A stretch of 6,999 nucleotides of DNA from positions 1 to 6,999 of the forward strand of contig JBOHRF010000270.1 in assembly GCA_050732575.1 (NCBI GenBank), in the 5' to 3' direction. Both the position numbers and the translations under genes were made by a program. Numbering within the stretch: the first letter of the stretch is position 1; the number at the start of each line of letters is the position of its first letter. This document shows positions 6,362-6,999 of this stretch, piece by piece. The notes below the pieces were generated by a model, which saw nothing but the letters and a program-made list of their open reading frames with translations, searched no databases and was not told the origin of the DNA. Source of the stretch: JBBDWZ01 sp050732575. Its GTDB lineage: Bacteria > Gemmatimonadota > Gemmatimonadetes > Longimicrobiales > RSA9.

Positions 6362-6999
6362 CACACACGGAGACGCAAAGGATAAGCCTGCCGCTGGCGC
6401 AAGTGGGCTGTTGTTCGAGCGATGTTCCTACCGGCTGGCTGGTGCGTAGCGCGCGCGCCGCGGACCTGCAGCGCATGACGGCACTACTCGAGTCTGCAGA
6501 CCTGCCTGTTGACGGCGTGGCCGATCAGTTCGGCGCCGCCTATGCGGTTGCCGAACAAAACGGCGAGCTGATTGCTGCGCTCGGCATCGAGCGTTATGGC
6601 GCATTTGGTTTGTTGCGCTCGGCTGTGGTTGCACCCTCGTATCGCGGTAAGGGCATCGGCGAGGCGCTGGTGCTGGAGCGCATGGAGTGGAGTGCGGGCC
6701 AGGGTATACAGTCGCTGTATCTGCTGACCACGACGGCTGCGGACTACTTCCCGCGTTTTGGATTCCAGGTCATCACGCGAGCTGAAGTGCCACCAGAAGT
6801 GCAATCCTCGCGCGAGTTCACCAGCAGCTGTCCATCGACGGCCACGGTCATGCGACTCGAGCTGGGGTCGGGCAGTGCTCTGCGCGGCGTGGTGCGCATC
6901 AAGTACGCGGGCGCCGCGCGGCGCGCGCAACAGGGCGAAACGGCCGGCTGTGGCTGCGGTTGTTCCTCTGACCCACAAACCGTGGACCCCATCACGTCC
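6358..6999 (+). CDS. arsN2: ArsN2-like GNAT acetyltransferase fused to ArsM N-terminus (partial)
   Basis: The first 214 residues of an ORF open at the right edge. The ATG overlaps the arsR stop (ATGA), with GAGGG 4 bases upstream. Residues 1-26 are a short leader with Cys18-Cys19. Residues about 27-169 are a GNAT domain of the arsenic-operon ArsN2 type: LLRSAVVAPSYRGKGIG with acetyl-CoA loop R96-G-K-G99-I-G101, YLLTTTA (121-127), YFPRFGF (130-136), then EVPPEV, EF, CP and VMRLEL. Residues about 175-214 change character: LRGVVRIKYAGAARRA, then a Cys-rich GCGCGCSSDP (C198, C200, C202), then VDPITS. This matches how ArsM arsenite methyltransferases begin (VR-x-KY, Cys cluster, DPITS). No stop separates the two parts. 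The methyltransferase core lies outside the window. ArsM converts As(III) to methylated species with S-adenosylmethionine; the substrate of ArsN2 acetyltransferases is not settled. Certain for GNAT, likely for ArsM. Confidence 0.85.
   Translation, partial: MTHTETQRISLPLAQVGCCSSDVPTGWLVRSARAADLQRMTALLESADLPVDGVADQFGAAYAVAEQNGELIAALGIERYGAFGLLRSAVVAPSYRGKGIGEALVLERMEWSAGQGIQSLYLLTTTAADYFPRFGFQVITRAEVPPEVQSSREFTSSCPSTATVMRLELGSGSALRGVVRIKYAGAARRAQQGETAGCGCGCSSDPQTVDPITS

Noticed and set aside
6484..6978. Minus-strand ORF of 164 codons
   Set aside because: It is a shadow of the ArsN2-ArsM gene and has no family signature.
6889..6999. arsM as a separate gene starting at one of the GTG codons for residues 178-179
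   Set aside because: No stop codon ends the acetyltransferase before it and no ribosome binding site precedes these codons, so fusion is the direct reading.
1..6999. CRISPR array, tRNA, rRNA, transposase or phage gene
   Set aside because: No regularly spaced repeats, cloverleaf-like segments or recognisable mobile-element proteins were found.

Overview
The window looks like bacterial chromosomal DNA, moderately to highly GC-rich, probably from a soil or sediment organism. Secreted lipoproteins built from a bacterial Ig-like domain plus RCC1 repeats, and LytS/LytTR sensor pairs, are common in Gemmatimonadota, Acidobacteriota and some Gammaproteobacteria. I cannot place it more precisely from sequence alone. 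No rRNA, tRNA, CRISPR array or insertion sequence was seen.

Layout. Positions 1-384 hold no gene I can support; they contain an AT-rich island with a promoter-like sequence on the minus strand. Two plus-strand genes for exported lipoproteins follow. The first (385-2123) is a zinc metallopeptidase-like lipoprotein with HEFGH and EGFAEY motifs. Its reading frame breaks near 1850-1863, and the natural C-terminus continues in another frame to a stop at 2121-2123. A perfect 10-bp GC-rich hairpin (2135-2163) separates it from the second gene (2184-3632). That gene encodes a 482-residue lipoprotein with one BIG2-like Ig domain and a seven-bladed RCC1 propeller, each blade carrying a C-x9-C-W cysteine pair. 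The convergent gap up to 3779 is made of short direct repeats and a 27-bp near-perfect palindrome that runs into the stop codon of the next gene.

On the minus strand, 5752 to 3780 is a two-gene operon. A membrane histidine kinase of the LytS/His_kinase type is followed, with a 4-bp ATGA overlap, by a LytTR response regulator. This is a complete two-component system of unknown stimulus.

The right end is the start of a plus-strand arsenic-resistance operon. It opens with an arsR repressor whose promoter (TTGCCA, 17 bp, GATACT) is buried in a 41-bp nested palindrome, the likely ArsR operator. ArsR overlaps by ATGA a second ORF (6358 to beyond 6999). This ORF encodes an ArsN2-like GNAT acetyltransferase that continues, without a stop, into what looks like the N-terminus of an ArsM arsenite S-adenosylmethionine methyltransferase, cut by the window end. 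The ArsN2-ArsM fusion, under an ArsR with two possible As(III)-sensing cysteine clusters, is the most interesting item here. Presumably As(III) releases ArsR, and the bifunctional enzyme modifies arsenicals.
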